This document shows, piece by piece, positions 41,606 to 50,575 of a DNA stretch of 64,000 nt. The notes under the pieces are model-generated. The model saw only the letters and a program-made list of their open reading frames with translations, was not told the origin of the DNA and made no database searches. This DNA is from SG-bin7 sp964498095 (GTDB lineage: Bacteria > Bdellovibrionota > Bdellovibrionia > Bdellovibrionales > SG-bin7), in NCBI GenBank assembly GCA_964498095.1, contig CAZCFY010000002.1:124001-188000 (forward strand). Reading direction: 5' to 3'. Each line of letters begins with the position of its first letter. The stretch's first letter is position 1. Made by a program: the position numbers and the translations under genes.

Positions 41606-42721
41606 ATGTCGGTCACCGAAGATAATCGCGCCGATCTTTATCGTCAGTCTTTAGAAAATTACCTAAGGCCGATCTCCGCCTATTTGCGCGATCCCAGCGT
41701 CACCGAAATTTTAATCAATGGGCCCAACGAAGTTTTTATAGAACGCGGCGGAAAGTTAACCCGAACCGATACAACCTTCGCCAGTGAAGACGAGTTAGAG
41801 GTGGCTATTACCAATATCGCCGGCAGTGTCCGCCGTGTCGTGGATCAAAACAATCCCCGCATGGACGCACGCTTACCCGATGGATCGCGTATTCACGTGG
41901 TACTGCCGCCGGTAGCGAGAAATGGTGCTACGGTCGCCATACGCAAATTTTCGCAAACCGAAATCACCATGAAAAAATATTTGGAATTTGGCGCTATCAC
42001 GCCGGATGCCGCGCAATTTTTAGCGGTCTGCATGCATATAGGAAAAAACATTTTGGTCAGCGGCGGCACTGGTTCTGGTAAAACGACTCTACTCGGAATT
42101 CTTTGTAACAATATTCCTAGAGGCCAAAGAGTTATCGTCATTGAGGACGCGTCGGAATTAAAAATTCACTATGAACACGTGGTTTTTTTCGAAGCTAGGA
42201 TGCCGGATGCTAAAGGGCACGGCGCCGTTACGATCGAAGATTTATTAAAAAGTAGTTTACGCTTGCGTCCAGACCGCATCATCGTAGGAGAAGTGCGTGG
42301 TTCCGAAGCCTATGATTTAATTCAGGCGATGAATACAGGTCACAAGGGTTGTTTGGGCACTGTGCACTCCAATACGCCCGCCGATGCTTTAGTACGTTTA
42401 GAGGCATTGGCTCAGGGTGCGGGGGATAACATAAGCATCAAGGCGTTACAGACTCAAATTGCCTCCGCCGTGGATTTAGTCGTTCAGGTTTCGCGTTTGA
42501 GTGACGGCTCCAGAAAGGTAACTGACATCACCGAAGTGCAATCTGTCGATGATAAGGGTAACTACATTACGCAAGATATTTTTCGCATGGGGCCCCTAAT
42601 ACGGGGCGAAGGCGGAAGACTCACCGGCTCGATCCAACCAACGGGAAATGTTCCTTCCTTCATGAACGAAATAGAAGACAATAAACTTCCATTTCCACGC
42701 GCTAAATTTAAAGCGGCGTAA
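41606..42721 (+). CDS. cpaF: CpaF/TadA-family secretion ATPase
   Basis: The 371-residue hexameric ATPase has an N-terminal domain (ISAYLRDPSVTEILINGPNEVFIERGG) and the ATPase core with Walker A GGTGSGKT (about residues 152-159), Asp box VIEDASELK, Walker B RPDRIIVGEVRG and His box TGHKGCLGTVHS. It powers Tad-type pilus assembly or a related secretion system. The other tad genes are not in this window. Its position in a sigma-28 operon is unusual. AAGGA precedes the ATG. Confidence 0.92.
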   Translation: MSVTEDNRADLYRQSLENYLRPISAYLRDPSVTEILINGPNEVFIERGGKLTRTDTTFASEDELEVAITNIAGSVRRVVDQNNPRMDARLPDGSRIHVVLPPVARNGATVAIRKFSQTEITMKKYLEFGAITPDAAQFLAVCMHIGKNILVSGGTGSGKTTLLGILCNNIPRGQRVIVIEDASELKIHYEHVVFFEARMPDAKGHGAVTIEDLLKSSLRLRPDRIIVGEVRGSEAYDLIQAMNTGHKGCLGTVHSNTPADALVRLEALAQGAGDNISIKALQTQIASAVDLVVQVSRLSDGSRKVTDITEVQSVDDKGNYITQDIFRMGPLIRGEGGRLTGSIQPTGNVPSFMNEIEDNKLPFPRAKFKAA

Positions 42722-42800
42722 TCTGTTAGGCTGGGCCTCATTTAAAGCTGGCTTTACTCAGTCGAGCTAGGGCTAAGACATTATATTTAATGATTTTTTA

Positions 42801-42812
42801 TAGCATATGCTA
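42801..42812. promoter_or_regulatory. Perfect 12-bp palindrome upstream of the kinase-like gene
   Basis: TAGCATATGCTA is a perfect palindrome about 92 bp before the GTG at 42905, inside an AT-rich tract. It could be an operator, but 12 bp alone is weak evidence. Confidence 0.3.
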
Positions 42813-42904
42813 GAAATTTGGGCGCTCGAAAAAATGGGCAGGAGCTGAGATTATCGGCATTCATATTTCTTGTAATTCCCACTAACTTTCGGCAATAACA
42901 TAGA

Positions 42905-44302
42905 GTGTTTTTTAGCTGCAAAATTACCCATTCCGCGATGGTTTACCTTCATCAACAAGGCCACGACGTTGAGCCTTTATTGGAATCTATTTCCACACCC
43001 AAAGAATTTTTAGAAGATCCTTCGTATTGGTTGGAGGCCCCAAAGTTAGAAGAATTTTTGATGAAAGTGGAAGAACTTTTTACTGAAGGTAATAAAAGTA
43101 TTGTTGCGGCAATTGGTCATGCCTGTCCCGGACTGCGCTCATGGGGGGTGCTCGACAGTGTCCTTCGCATGATGAAGGAACCTTCGGACATGTATTCGCA
43201 GCCACAAAGATTTTTATCTTATTTTATTCAGCCGGCGCCACCCATTGGTGATCTGATCCGTAAAGGAAATTCAATTTCCTTTGCGATTCCCGTGAGCTTT
43301 GATCAATATCCTTTTACGTTTTTATATTTGAAATCGGCCCTTGAAAGTTTACCCGCTTATGTGGAGTCAATGCCGGCGACAGTGCGCTGGAATGCCACGC
43401 GCATTGAAATTGAGTGGTCTAAGGATCAGGGGCAACTATTTCCCGAAGAGCAAATGGAAAGGCATATCAGTCCCGACTTCATGCATTCCCTGGAAATGGT
43501 CATCGAAAAGACTCAGAAGGAACTGGAAAAAAAGAATCACGAGATTTTGTTAAAAGAACGCGAGATTAGGGAGCTCAAGGAAAAGACCGAACTTCCCGAG
43601 CCTGTAGAAAATATTTGCATCAATCCTGAGATGACGGATCAAATTATTCCCAGTCTCGTGCGTTTGCGCGGGCAAATTTTGCGCCTCTCTGATTATCTTG
43701 TGCGTTCAAAGCAAATCGTGACTCTTTTGCTTGGCCAAAACAAAACAAATAACGGTCTTAAAAAAATTCTCGAAAAAATGGACTGGGAGCTTATCGCCCG
43801 TGAATTTCCAAAAAACATAGAGGCTTCTTCTCAAGAAATTCAATATATCCGTGACATCGTAGAAAAAATGTCGTCGCAAAACGCGCCAAACCGTTTTGAA
43901 GAAGAACGCGAGTCCGTCGGACTTAATGATCTTGTGGAAAGTGCCCTTGGCAAAATAGAAGAACAAATACCCGCGAATGTTAAAATTGAAACGCAACTGG
44001 GTTTTAATCAAAAGGTGAATGCCTACCCAAAAGTCTTAGAAAATGCCCTTACGCAATTAATTAATTGTTCCGTCAGTTCTATTCGCGGTAACGGGCAGAT
44101 TCGTATTACGACCCGCCCCGTAGGCGATCACGCCAAACTGGAAATCTCGGAGATTGCCGGCGCGGAGTTGGTACACTCGCCGCAAATGGGTTTTAGATTG
44201 CGTGAAGCCAAAGCCATCGTGCGCCGTCATAACGGACGTTTTCGTATTTTAAGCAAGCCAGGCCAAGGGGCCGTGTTTTCTATTGATTTACCCGTCACAT
44301 AA
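42905..44302 (+). CDS. Degenerate sensor-kinase-like protein
   Basis: The 465-residue soluble protein has an N-terminal sensor-like region (about 1-190), a coiled coil (about 195-240), a helical region without a HisKA His motif, and a C-terminal HATPase-like fold (about 360-465). It retains LENALTQLINC (N-box Asn) and a G2-like GFRLREAKAIVRRHNGRF...KPGQGAVFSIDLPV, but the D-box DxGxG reads SEIAGAE. It is therefore probably a pseudokinase or scaffold. The start is GTG without a clear ribosome binding site. The gene ends 12 bp before eno. Confidence 0.68.
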   Translation: MFFSCKITHSAMVYLHQQGHDVEPLLESISTPKEFLEDPSYWLEAPKLEEFLMKVEELFTEGNKSIVAAIGHACPGLRSWGVLDSVLRMMKEPSDMYSQPQRFLSYFIQPAPPIGDLIRKGNSISFAIPVSFDQYPFTFLYLKSALESLPAYVESMPATVRWNATRIEIEWSKDQGQLFPEEQMERHISPDFMHSLEMVIEKTQKELEKKNHEILLKEREIRELKEKTELPEPVENICINPEMTDQIIPSLVRLRGQILRLSDYLVRSKQIVTLLLGQNKTNNGLKKILEKMDWELIAREFPKNIEASSQEIQYIRDIVEKMSSQNAPNRFEEERESVGLNDLVESALGKIEEQIPANVKIETQLGFNQKVNAYPKVLENALTQLINCSVSSIRGNGQIRITTRPVGDHAKLEISEIAGAELVHSPQMGFRLREAKAIVRRHNGRFRILSKPGQGAVFSIDLPVT

Positions 44303-44314
44303 AGAGGAATTCCC

Positions 44315-45586
44315 ATGGAAAAAATTAAATCCGTCAGAGGCCGAGAGATTTTAGATAGCCGCGGAAACCCAACAGTTGAGGTCGAAGTAATTTTAGATAA
44401 TGGGATAATGGCGCGGGCGGCAGTGCCCTCGGGGGCTTCGACAGGTACCCACGAAGCCTGTGAGCTGCGAGATGGCGATAAAAAACGTTACTTAGGTAAA
44501 GGCGTCCTAAACGCGGTAAAAAATGTGAATACAATTATTGCCGAAAAAGTGGCAGGCATGAATCCTTTCGATTTAGAAGAGATAGATTCTATTATGCTTA
44601 ACGCCGACGGCACTGAAAATAAGAAAAACTTAGGCGCCAATGCCATATTGGGTGTTTCATTAGCCGTGGCGCGTGCCGGGGCTTTGGCCAAGGGTCAACC
44701 ATTATATAAATATTTGCAGCCGAAACAATCCTACCGCTTGCCGGTGCCGCTCATGAATATTCTAAACGGCGGAGCCCATGCCGATAATGGTCTTAATGTA
44801 CAGGAATTTATGATCGTCCCTGTGGTCGGTAATAAGTTTTCCGAGAGTCTACGTGCGGGTGCGGAAGTATTCCATAACCTTAAAAAAATATTACAAAGTA
44901 AAAATTTAATTACCAGTGTTGGTGACGAAGGTGGATTTGCTCCTAAACTGGCTGGTAACCGTGCGGCTTTAGAGCTTATCGCCGAAGCGGTGGGGGCCGC
45001 CGGCTACAAATTAGGTAAGGATATTTATTTGGCATTAGACGTCGCTGCCAGCGAATTTTTTAAAGAGGGCAGTTATAAGTGGGAAGGAAAGTCCCTAAAA
45101 TCCAGCGAAATGGCTGATGTTTATGCCAGCTGGTGTAAAGATTTTCCCATCGTAAGTATTGAAGATGGTTTTGCCGAGGATGATTGGGATGGCTGGATTC
45201 ATTTTACCAAAGAAATGGGTAAGAAAATTCAGATAGTCGGGGATGATCTTTTCGTCACCAATCCGAAACGGCTGGCGGAGGGTATTAAACGCCAGGCAGC
45301 CAATGCCATTTTAGTCAAAGTTAATCAAATCGGCAGTCTTTCTGAAACCATAAAAACCGTAACTTTGGCGCAAAAAAATAATTTTGCCACAGTTATGTCT
45401 CATCGCAGTGGCGAAACCGAAGATTGTATCATTTCTGATTTGGCTGTTGGTTTAGACTGCTCGCAAATAAAAACCGGAAGTCTTTGCCGCTCTGACCGTA
45501 TCGCCAAATACAATCAATTGTTACGCATCGAAGAAGAATTAGGAACAAAGGGTTCTTATTGGGGAATGGCCGCTTTTAAGGCCTAG
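44315..45586 (+). CDS. eno: Enolase
   Basis: The 423-residue glycolytic enzyme interconverts 2-phosphoglycerate and phosphoenolpyruvate. Signatures include REILDSRGNPTVEVE, GGAHADNGLNVQEFM, VGDEGGFAP, the metal ligands in LALDVAAS and IEDGFAEDDWDGW and GDDLFVTN, VKVNQIG with the catalytic Lys, and MSHRSGETED. It has normal length. An AGAGGA lies before the ATG. The stop codon is the first base triplet of a short tandem repeat. Confidence 0.97.
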   Translation: MEKIKSVRGREILDSRGNPTVEVEVILDNGIMARAAVPSGASTGTHEACELRDGDKKRYLGKGVLNAVKNVNTIIAEKVAGMNPFDLEEIDSIMLNADGTENKKNLGANAILGVSLAVARAGALAKGQPLYKYLQPKQSYRLPVPLMNILNGGAHADNGLNVQEFMIVPVVGNKFSESLRAGAEVFHNLKKILQSKNLITSVGDEGGFAPKLAGNRAALELIAEAVGAAGYKLGKDIYLALDVAASEFFKEGSYKWEGKSLKSSEMADVYASWCKDFPIVSIEDGFAEDDWDGWIHFTKEMGKKIQIVGDDLFVTNPKRLAEGIKRQAANAILVKVNQIGSLSETIKTVTLAQKNNFATVMSHRSGETEDCIISDLAVGLDCSQIKTGSLCRSDRIAKYNQLLRIEEELGTKGSYWGMAAFKA

Positions 45587-45630
45587 TACCTAACCACCTT
45601 TAGTATCTAACCACCTTTAGTATCTAACCA
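45584..45630 (+). repeat. 17-bp tandem repeat at the end of eno
   Basis: The unit TAGTATCTAACCACCTT occurs two full times (45584-45600, with one base changed, and 45601-45617), then a partial third copy runs to 45630. The first TAG is the eno stop codon, and each unit repeats a TAG. Confidence 0.75.
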
Positions 45631-45661
45631 ATAGTCGTGTAGATTTTCACTCTCAATAAGA

Positions 45662-45667
45662 TATAAT
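45662..45667 (+). promoter_or_regulatory. -10 element giving a possibly leaderless ftsB-like mRNA
   Basis: A perfect TATAAT ends 7 bp before the ATG at 45674, so transcription would start on or next to the start codon. The -35 region is weak. AGGG next to the ATG would instead suit the GTG at 45680 if the leader is longer. Confidence 0.4.
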
Positions 45668-45673
45668 TAGGGT

Positions 45674-45964
45674 ATGCTTGTGACCCTTAATAACTGGTTA
45701 AATTCGCCCATTAAAGTCCTCTGGATTTGTTTATCTTTTATTTTTTTAGTGCTTATTTCCGACGGCAGTGTCTTCCGTTTGTGGAATCTGCATGGAGATC
45801 ACGAGCGTATCACGCATAGTATTGCCAAACTCGAAACGGATTTTCAGGTTCTCGATAATCAGTATTCAAAAGTTAATGATCCTGAATTTCTCGAGCAGCA
45901 AGCGCGCGACCGTCTCGATCTTGCCGGTGAAGACGAACTCATTTTTGTTTTTTCTGATAACTAA
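45674..45964 (+). CDS. FtsB/DivIC-like septum formation protein
   Basis: The 96-residue bitopic membrane protein has one membrane helix (about 14-30), then a coiled coil (about 38-62) and the family motif PEFLEQQARDRLDLAGEDELIF, corresponding to the FtsB/DivIC segment that ends in Pro/Gly-rich text before the terminal strand. It bridges FtsL and FtsQ in the divisome. Start either ATG 45674 or GTG 45680. Cold-shock and polA genes follow. Confidence 0.85.
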   Translation: MLVTLNNWLNSPIKVLWICLSFIFLVLISDGSVFRLWNLHGDHERITHSIAKLETDFQVLDNQYSKVNDPEFLEQQARDRLDLAGEDELIFVFSDN

Positions 45965-46006
45965 TTTGGACTTGCATTTCAAATTGGGATTAGGAAATAA
46001 TAATAT

Positions 46007-46222
46007 ATGGCGAATGGCAGAATAAAATGGTTTAATCAAATAAGCGGTCACGGTTTCATCAAAGATGCCGACGGAAAAGACGTTTACGTACACTATACCG
46101 CATTTGATAAATCCCACGAAATCGCCTTGGATAGCGGCACGCCCGTGCAATTTGATCTCATTGAAACAGAGCAGGGCCCCGAAGCCTTTAATGTTGAGAT
46201 CTTGAAAGATACTGGTTCCTAA
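46007..46222 (+). CDS. Cold-shock-domain protein
   Basis: The 71-residue protein is a single cold-shock domain: NGRIKWFNQISGHGFIKD holds RNP1 and DVYVHYTAF holds RNP2, both binding single-stranded nucleic acid. It lies 14 bp upstream of polA, and AGGAA precedes the ATG. It is an RNA chaperone or anti-terminator by family. Confidence 0.92.
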   Translation: MANGRIKWFNQISGHGFIKDADGKDVYVHYTAFDKSHEIALDSGTPVQFDLIETEQGPEAFNVEILKDTGS

Positions 46223-46236
46223 GCTAGAACAACCCA

Positions 46237-48777
46237 ATGAAGAAAAAGCTTTATCTCGTGGACGTAAGTTCCATGTATTTCCGGGCTTTCTATGCGGTCC
46301 GTCCTTTACATAACTCAAAAGGTTTACCAACCAACGCGCTTTACGGTTTTCTGTCGATGGCCGTTAAACTTTTGCGCGAAATGAAACCCGATTACTTGGC
46401 GTTTTGCTTCGACCGGCCGGAGCCTTCCTTTCGCCGGGAAATTTATTCGGAATATAAAGCTAACCGTACCGAGATGCCCGAGGATTTAGTTCCCCAAGTT
46501 CCATATATCCGCAAAATTACCGATGCGCTGGGAATTAAAGCTCTGGATAAGTCTGGCTTTGAGGCCGACGATGTTATTGGGACGTTGGCGATCGAAGCAC
46601 AAAAGAATAATGTCGACGTCGTTATCGTCAGTGGAGATAAGGACTTCGCGCAACTGATTAATCCGCACGTAATAATGTATGACACTTTAAAAGACGTAAA
46701 ATATGACGTACAAGGAGTCATCGAAAAGTGGGGAGTCGGTCCTGACCAGTTTATGGATTACTTGGCGTTAACCGGAGACTCCTCAGATAACATTCCCGGA
46801 GTTGACGGCATCGGACCCAAAGGGGCGCAAAAACTTTTGTCGGAATATAAATCCATCGCCGGAATTTATAATAGTATCGATGAAATTAAGAATAAGAATC
46901 TGCAGACAAAGTTAATGGCTGGCAAAGAAAGCGCGCTGCTATCTCTAAAGCTCGTTGAGATCAGTAAAGATGTGCCGCTGGAAACTCATTTACCCGATCT
47001 TAAATTAAAAGAAATACACCGCGAAGAACTATCGACGCTTCTAGATGAGTTGGAGTTTCAGTCTTTTAAGAAAAGTCTCTTGGGGACGGCACCGGCGGTG
47101 ACCGCCGTTGAGGTTTCTGAGTCAAAGCCCACGGCGCCACAAGCCAGTGCCGGTGCCATCGCGGAACTTTCTCTGACACCCGAAGACATTGACCAAAAGG
47201 TAAACAGGGGCGCCACGGTTTGGGGAATCGATACGTTGCGCGGGCTTTACTTGGGTATTGAAGACAAAGTGTTTCGCCTCGAGGGTGAACCCGCCGATTT
47301 CGGCAAAGCATTAGCGCCTAAAGAGGTTTTGTGGTGCGGGTATGATATTAAAAAATTCTGGCATGATATTAAAATCCAATCGCCACAGGCTAAAATGGAT
47401 CTCATGCTCGCCGAATATTTGCTTAAAGGTGGAAAAGTGGAAGGCCTTGGCGGGCTCTGCAATGTTTATATCGGCAAAAAGTTACCCGAACTGCCGACGG
47501 GAGGAGATTTCTACTCTTGTTATTTGAGTCTCTGGCAAGCCATGTTTCCGGATCTTGAAAAGAAAAACCTCAATGGAATTTTAGAAAAAATAGATGTGCC
47601 CTTGATACCCATACTTTATGCCATGGAAAGGCGCGGAATTTTGGTGGATAAAGACGAACTTAATCAGCAGTCCGTAATTTTATCCAAAGAGCTGCGTGAA
47701 CTGGAAACCGAAATTATTAAAGAGGCCGGGACATCTTTTAATTTAGCAAGTCCCAAGCAATTGGCCGACGTCTTATTTAATAAATTAAAACTGCCTCCGG
47801 TTAAAAAAACGAAAACAGGATTTTCAACTGATAGTGATGTGCTGGAAAAGCTATCCGTAGAATACCCGATTTGTTTAAAGATCATCCAGCATCGAGAAAT
47901 TGCGAAACTTAAATCGACTTACCTAGATACTTTGCCGGCGTTGATTAACCCAGTAACGGGCCGCGTGCACACGCATTTTAATCAAGTAGGAACAACAACG
48001 GGCCGCCTTTCCAGTCATGATCCAAATTTGCAAAACATTCCCATTCGAACGGCCCGCGGGGCCAAAGTGCGCCGCGGTTTTATTGCTGACCAAGGGAATG
48101 AACTCATCTCAAGCGACTACAGTCAAATTGAGCTGCGGTTATTGGCGCACATTACTGGCGACGAAGGTTTGTGTTCGGCTTTTCAGGCAGATCAAGATAT
48201 TCATACCGCGACAGCAAGTTCTGTCTTTAATGTTGATCTAAAGAGTGTAACCGAGGATATGCGGCGGACTGCGAAAGCGATTAATTTTGGTATCGCCTAT
48301 GGGCAGGGTGCTTTTGGCTTGGCGGATTCCCTGGGAATTAGCCGCACGGAAGGTTCCGAAATAATAAAGCAGTATTTTAACCGCTACAAAAAAGTAAAAG
48401 AATACATGACCGAAGTGGTGGAAGAGGCCAAAAAGAACGGCTACGTTGAAACCATTTTTGGCCGCCGCCGCTATTTGCCCGAACTAAAATCCTCCAACCA
48501 AGCCATTCGGAAATTTGGTGAGCGGGCGGCAATCAACGCCCCCGTGCAGGGCACGGCTTCGGATTTAGTAAAAATGGCCATGATAAAGGCTTTTAAAGGC
48601 ACGCATAAAGCAGAAATGCTGCTCCAGGTGCACGACGAATTGCTGTTTGAATGTCAAAAGACAGAAGTAGAAAAAGAAAGTAGTCGTGTCCGCGATGTTA
48701 TGGAATCCGTCGTGGAATTAAAGGTGCCGTTAAAGGTAAATGTATCGCACGGAAAAAACTGGGACGAAGCGCACTAA
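46237..48777 (+). CDS. polA: DNA polymerase I, probably without proofreading
   Basis: The 846-residue protein has a 5'-3' exonuclease domain (about 1-290: LVDVSSMYFRAFYAV, FEADDVIGTLA, SGDKDFAQL, TGDSSDNIPGV), a 3'-5' exonuclease-like middle (about 305-460) and the polymerase domain (motif A SSDYSQIELRLLAH, motif B RRTAKAINFGIAYG, motif C QVHDELLFE). In the middle domain the ExoI DxE reads IDTL, the ExoII Asp is replaced and the ExoIII Asp is missing, so proofreading is probably lost, as in Taq polymerase. It overlaps the lipoprotein gene on the other strand by 4 bp. Confidence 0.95.
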   Translation: MKKKLYLVDVSSMYFRAFYAVRPLHNSKGLPTNALYGFLSMAVKLLREMKPDYLAFCFDRPEPSFRREIYSEYKANRTEMPEDLVPQVPYIRKITDALGIKALDKSGFEADDVIGTLAIEAQKNNVDVVIVSGDKDFAQLINPHVIMYDTLKDVKYDVQGVIEKWGVGPDQFMDYLALTGDSSDNIPGVDGIGPKGAQKLLSEYKSIAGIYNSIDEIKNKNLQTKLMAGKESALLSLKLVEISKDVPLETHLPDLKLKEIHREELSTLLDELEFQSFKKSLLGTAPAVTAVEVSESKPTAPQASAGAIAELSLTPEDIDQKVNRGATVWGIDTLRGLYLGIEDKVFRLEGEPADFGKALAPKEVLWCGYDIKKFWHDIKIQSPQAKMDLMLAEYLLKGGKVEGLGGLCNVYIGKKLPELPTGGDFYSCYLSLWQAMFPDLEKKNLNGILEKIDVPLIPILYAMERRGILVDKDELNQQSVILSKELRELETEIIKEAGTSFNLASPKQLADVLFNKLKLPPVKKTKTGFSTDSDVLEKLSVEYPICLKIIQHREIAKLKSTYLDTLPALINPVTGRVHTHFNQVGTTTGRLSSHDPNLQNIPIRTARGAKVRRGFIADQGNELISSDYSQIELRLLAHITGDEGLCSAFQADQDIHTATASSVFNVDLKSVTEDMRRTAKAINFGIAYGQGAFGLADSLGISRTEGSEIIKQYFNRYKKVKEYMTEVVEEAKKNGYVETIFGRRRYLPELKSSNQAIRKFGERAAINAPVQGTASDLVKMAMIKAFKGTHKAEMLLQVHDELLFECQKTEVEKESSRVRDVMESVVELKVPLKVNVSHGKNWDEAH

Positions 48778-49397
48778 AGTTTTTCCCAACCCGAAACTAG
48801 TCCGCCATCAAAATAAACATAACGTACTTCTTGATTGAAGCCGTTTTCGGTAGAAACACTTGTCGTGTACTTCCAGCGTTCGTTGCCATACATCGGATCG
48901 CCAGCCACTTCTTTAATGTCAGGCTCGCCCCAGGATTCTTGAACCCCTTGGCGGGTCATGCCAAGGCAAATGTCGTTGTTATTGATTATGTCTTGAACGG
49001 CTTTTGGATATTCAAAAACTTCGGTGGTGATTTTGCGTCGGCGCAGCCATTCGGATTTTGCTTCATAGGAAGGTTGGGATAGAAATTCCATGCGGGCGCG
49101 GTCGTCACCAATGTAAGGACGGTATTTGTAGTAAAGGGCCTTTTCGTTTTTTGTTGGAATCTGTTTTTCTAGGCGGTTGAGTTTTATGCGCGCATCGACG
49201 AAGGGGTCTTCAATGGCTGCGGGGGACCGGCCTAATTGGGTACGGGCGCGGTTGCGTTCTTCTTGGCGTTTTTCCCGGTAGTATTGCGCTAATTCTTCGT
49301 CGGCATCGTAGACACCGCGGCGGTTTCCAGCGCCGTCGAGCAGCGCGCAAGCCGATAGTCCAGTAACTATTAATAGAAAACTAAGAATTCGAACCAT
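48774..49397 (-). CDS. Lipoprotein with SmpA/OmlA-like C-terminal domain
   Basis: The 207-residue protein has a lipobox LSAC (Cys17). After a charged helical region (about 30-130, rich in Arg and Glu) comes GMTRQGVQESWGEPDIKE...ERWKYTT (about 147-180), the fold seen in SmpA/OmlA (BamE-like) domains. A possible outer-membrane assembly or anchoring role is inferred. AAGGAG lies eight bases before the ATG. It diverges from the FliL-like gene. Confidence 0.72.
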   Translation of the reverse strand: MVRILSFLLIVTGLSACALLDGAGNRRGVYDADEELAQYYREKRQEERNRARTQLGRSPAAIEDPFVDARIKLNRLEKQIPTKNEKALYYKYRPYIGDDRARMEFLSQPSYEAKSEWLRRRKITTEVFEYPKAVQDIINNNDICLGMTRQGVQESWGEPDIKEVAGDPMYGNERWKYTTSVSTENGFNQEVRYVYFDGGLVSGWEKL

Positions 49398-49487
49398 CCA
49401 TTGGCTCCTTCTTAAGAATCTCTTCGGAAGTATTTTGTTAAACTGAACAAAAATGAGATAGAGTATTAAATAAGAAGGATAAATCAG

Positions 49488-50564
49488 GTGACCGAAGAGT
49501 CAGGGAATAATAACAACGAAGTTATTTCGCTGGATGGTTTAGACCAGGACACTGGCCCAGCAAAAAAAACCGAAGCGGCACCCGAGCCAGAGCCCGAAGC
49601 CGAAAAGCCACCGTCACCGGAACAGCTGGCGGAAGAGCAGTTTCAAAAGATTAAATCCGAATTGGACCGCGACCTTCCGGGTCCCACAATCTTGGAAATC
49701 TTAAGAGAAGAGGACGCAGAATTTATCAAGGCGTTGGACCAACTGTTTACTCAGGCGGGCCAGCCAGTTCCGCAGGATTATAACTTTCACAATGACGCCG
49801 TCGGAATAATGTATGTCATGCGCAAGCTCCAGCGCTTAGTTCTAAATCCTTCGGGAGTTGTTCGGCGCCGCTGGGCGCGGCATGTGGCGGAAGTTCAGCA
49901 TTTCCTAGAAAATTATAAGAAACGCTCACTTGAATATATAAAATATCTAAAGGGTGGCGGATATAAAGAAATTCTCGCCCGCGCCAAACAAAAGATCACC
50001 TATACCCAGGCGGTAATTCGCGAATTTATAAAAGCTCTTTGGCATACCCCGCGCTTAAAGAAGATTTATTTTTTGACGTTTGTCGCGAGCCTCTACCTAA
50101 GCTACTTTTTTGTAATGAGCATCTTAACGCAAAAAAAGTTACCGACCGTTAACCTTGAGGGTGTAACAAGCTTCGAGCAAGTGGCCGACGCGGTTTATGT
50201 ATTTTCGCCGGATACGCCACTGGAGCAGTTTGACAGTCCGATCCGCCATTCTGACTACACCGTTTTACTTGGTAAGGTCGTCGCGAACCTTCGGCCCACT
50301 GAGAACTCCTCGGGACAGCCTATGGGGGCTTTTCGCTTTCACTTTGAAGCATCGACCCGGGAAACAGCAATGGAACTTGTCGACCGCGAAAAAGAACTTT
50401 TGGATCTCATGCAGCGAGCGATCGAAGAAATGACGTGGGATGAGCTTAGCACCAGCGACGGTAAGGCGAGATTGAAATTAGTATTGAGAAAAAAGATTAA
50501 CGAAGCTCTTAACCGGGGCCGCGTTAAAAAGGTTTTAATTGAAACGATTATTTTAAAGAACTAG
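49488..50564 (+). CDS. FliL-domain protein
   Basis: The 358-residue protein has an acidic Pro/Glu-rich N-terminus, a helical cytoplasmic region, a single membrane helix (about 194-212) and a periplasmic FliL-like domain (about 275-358: FRFHFEASTRETAMELVDREKELLDLMQRAI, ending RVKKVLIETIILKN). FliL-type proteins surround stators of flagellar and gliding motors. No flagellar genes flank it. It is longer than normal FliL (about 155) by its cytoplasmic extension. The start is GTG with AAGGA upstream. Confidence 0.8.
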   Translation: MTEESGNNNNEVISLDGLDQDTGPAKKTEAAPEPEPEAEKPPSPEQLAEEQFQKIKSELDRDLPGPTILEILREEDAEFIKALDQLFTQAGQPVPQDYNFHNDAVGIMYVMRKLQRLVLNPSGVVRRRWARHVAEVQHFLENYKKRSLEYIKYLKGGGYKEILARAKQKITYTQAVIREFIKALWHTPRLKKIYFLTFVASLYLSYFFVMSILTQKKLPTVNLEGVTSFEQVADAVYVFSPDTPLEQFDSPIRHSDYTVLLGKVVANLRPTENSSGQPMGAFRFHFEASTRETAMELVDREKELLDLMQRAIEEMTWDELSTSDGKARLKLVLRKKINEALNRGRVKKVLIETIILKN

Positions 50565-50575
50565 GTGAGGATGAT

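Noticed and set aside
42851..42858. TTATCGGC, the reverse of a sigma-28 -10 element
   Set aside because: No matching -35 (AAACTTTA) lies 11 bp away on the minus strand and no leftward gene follows; probably chance.
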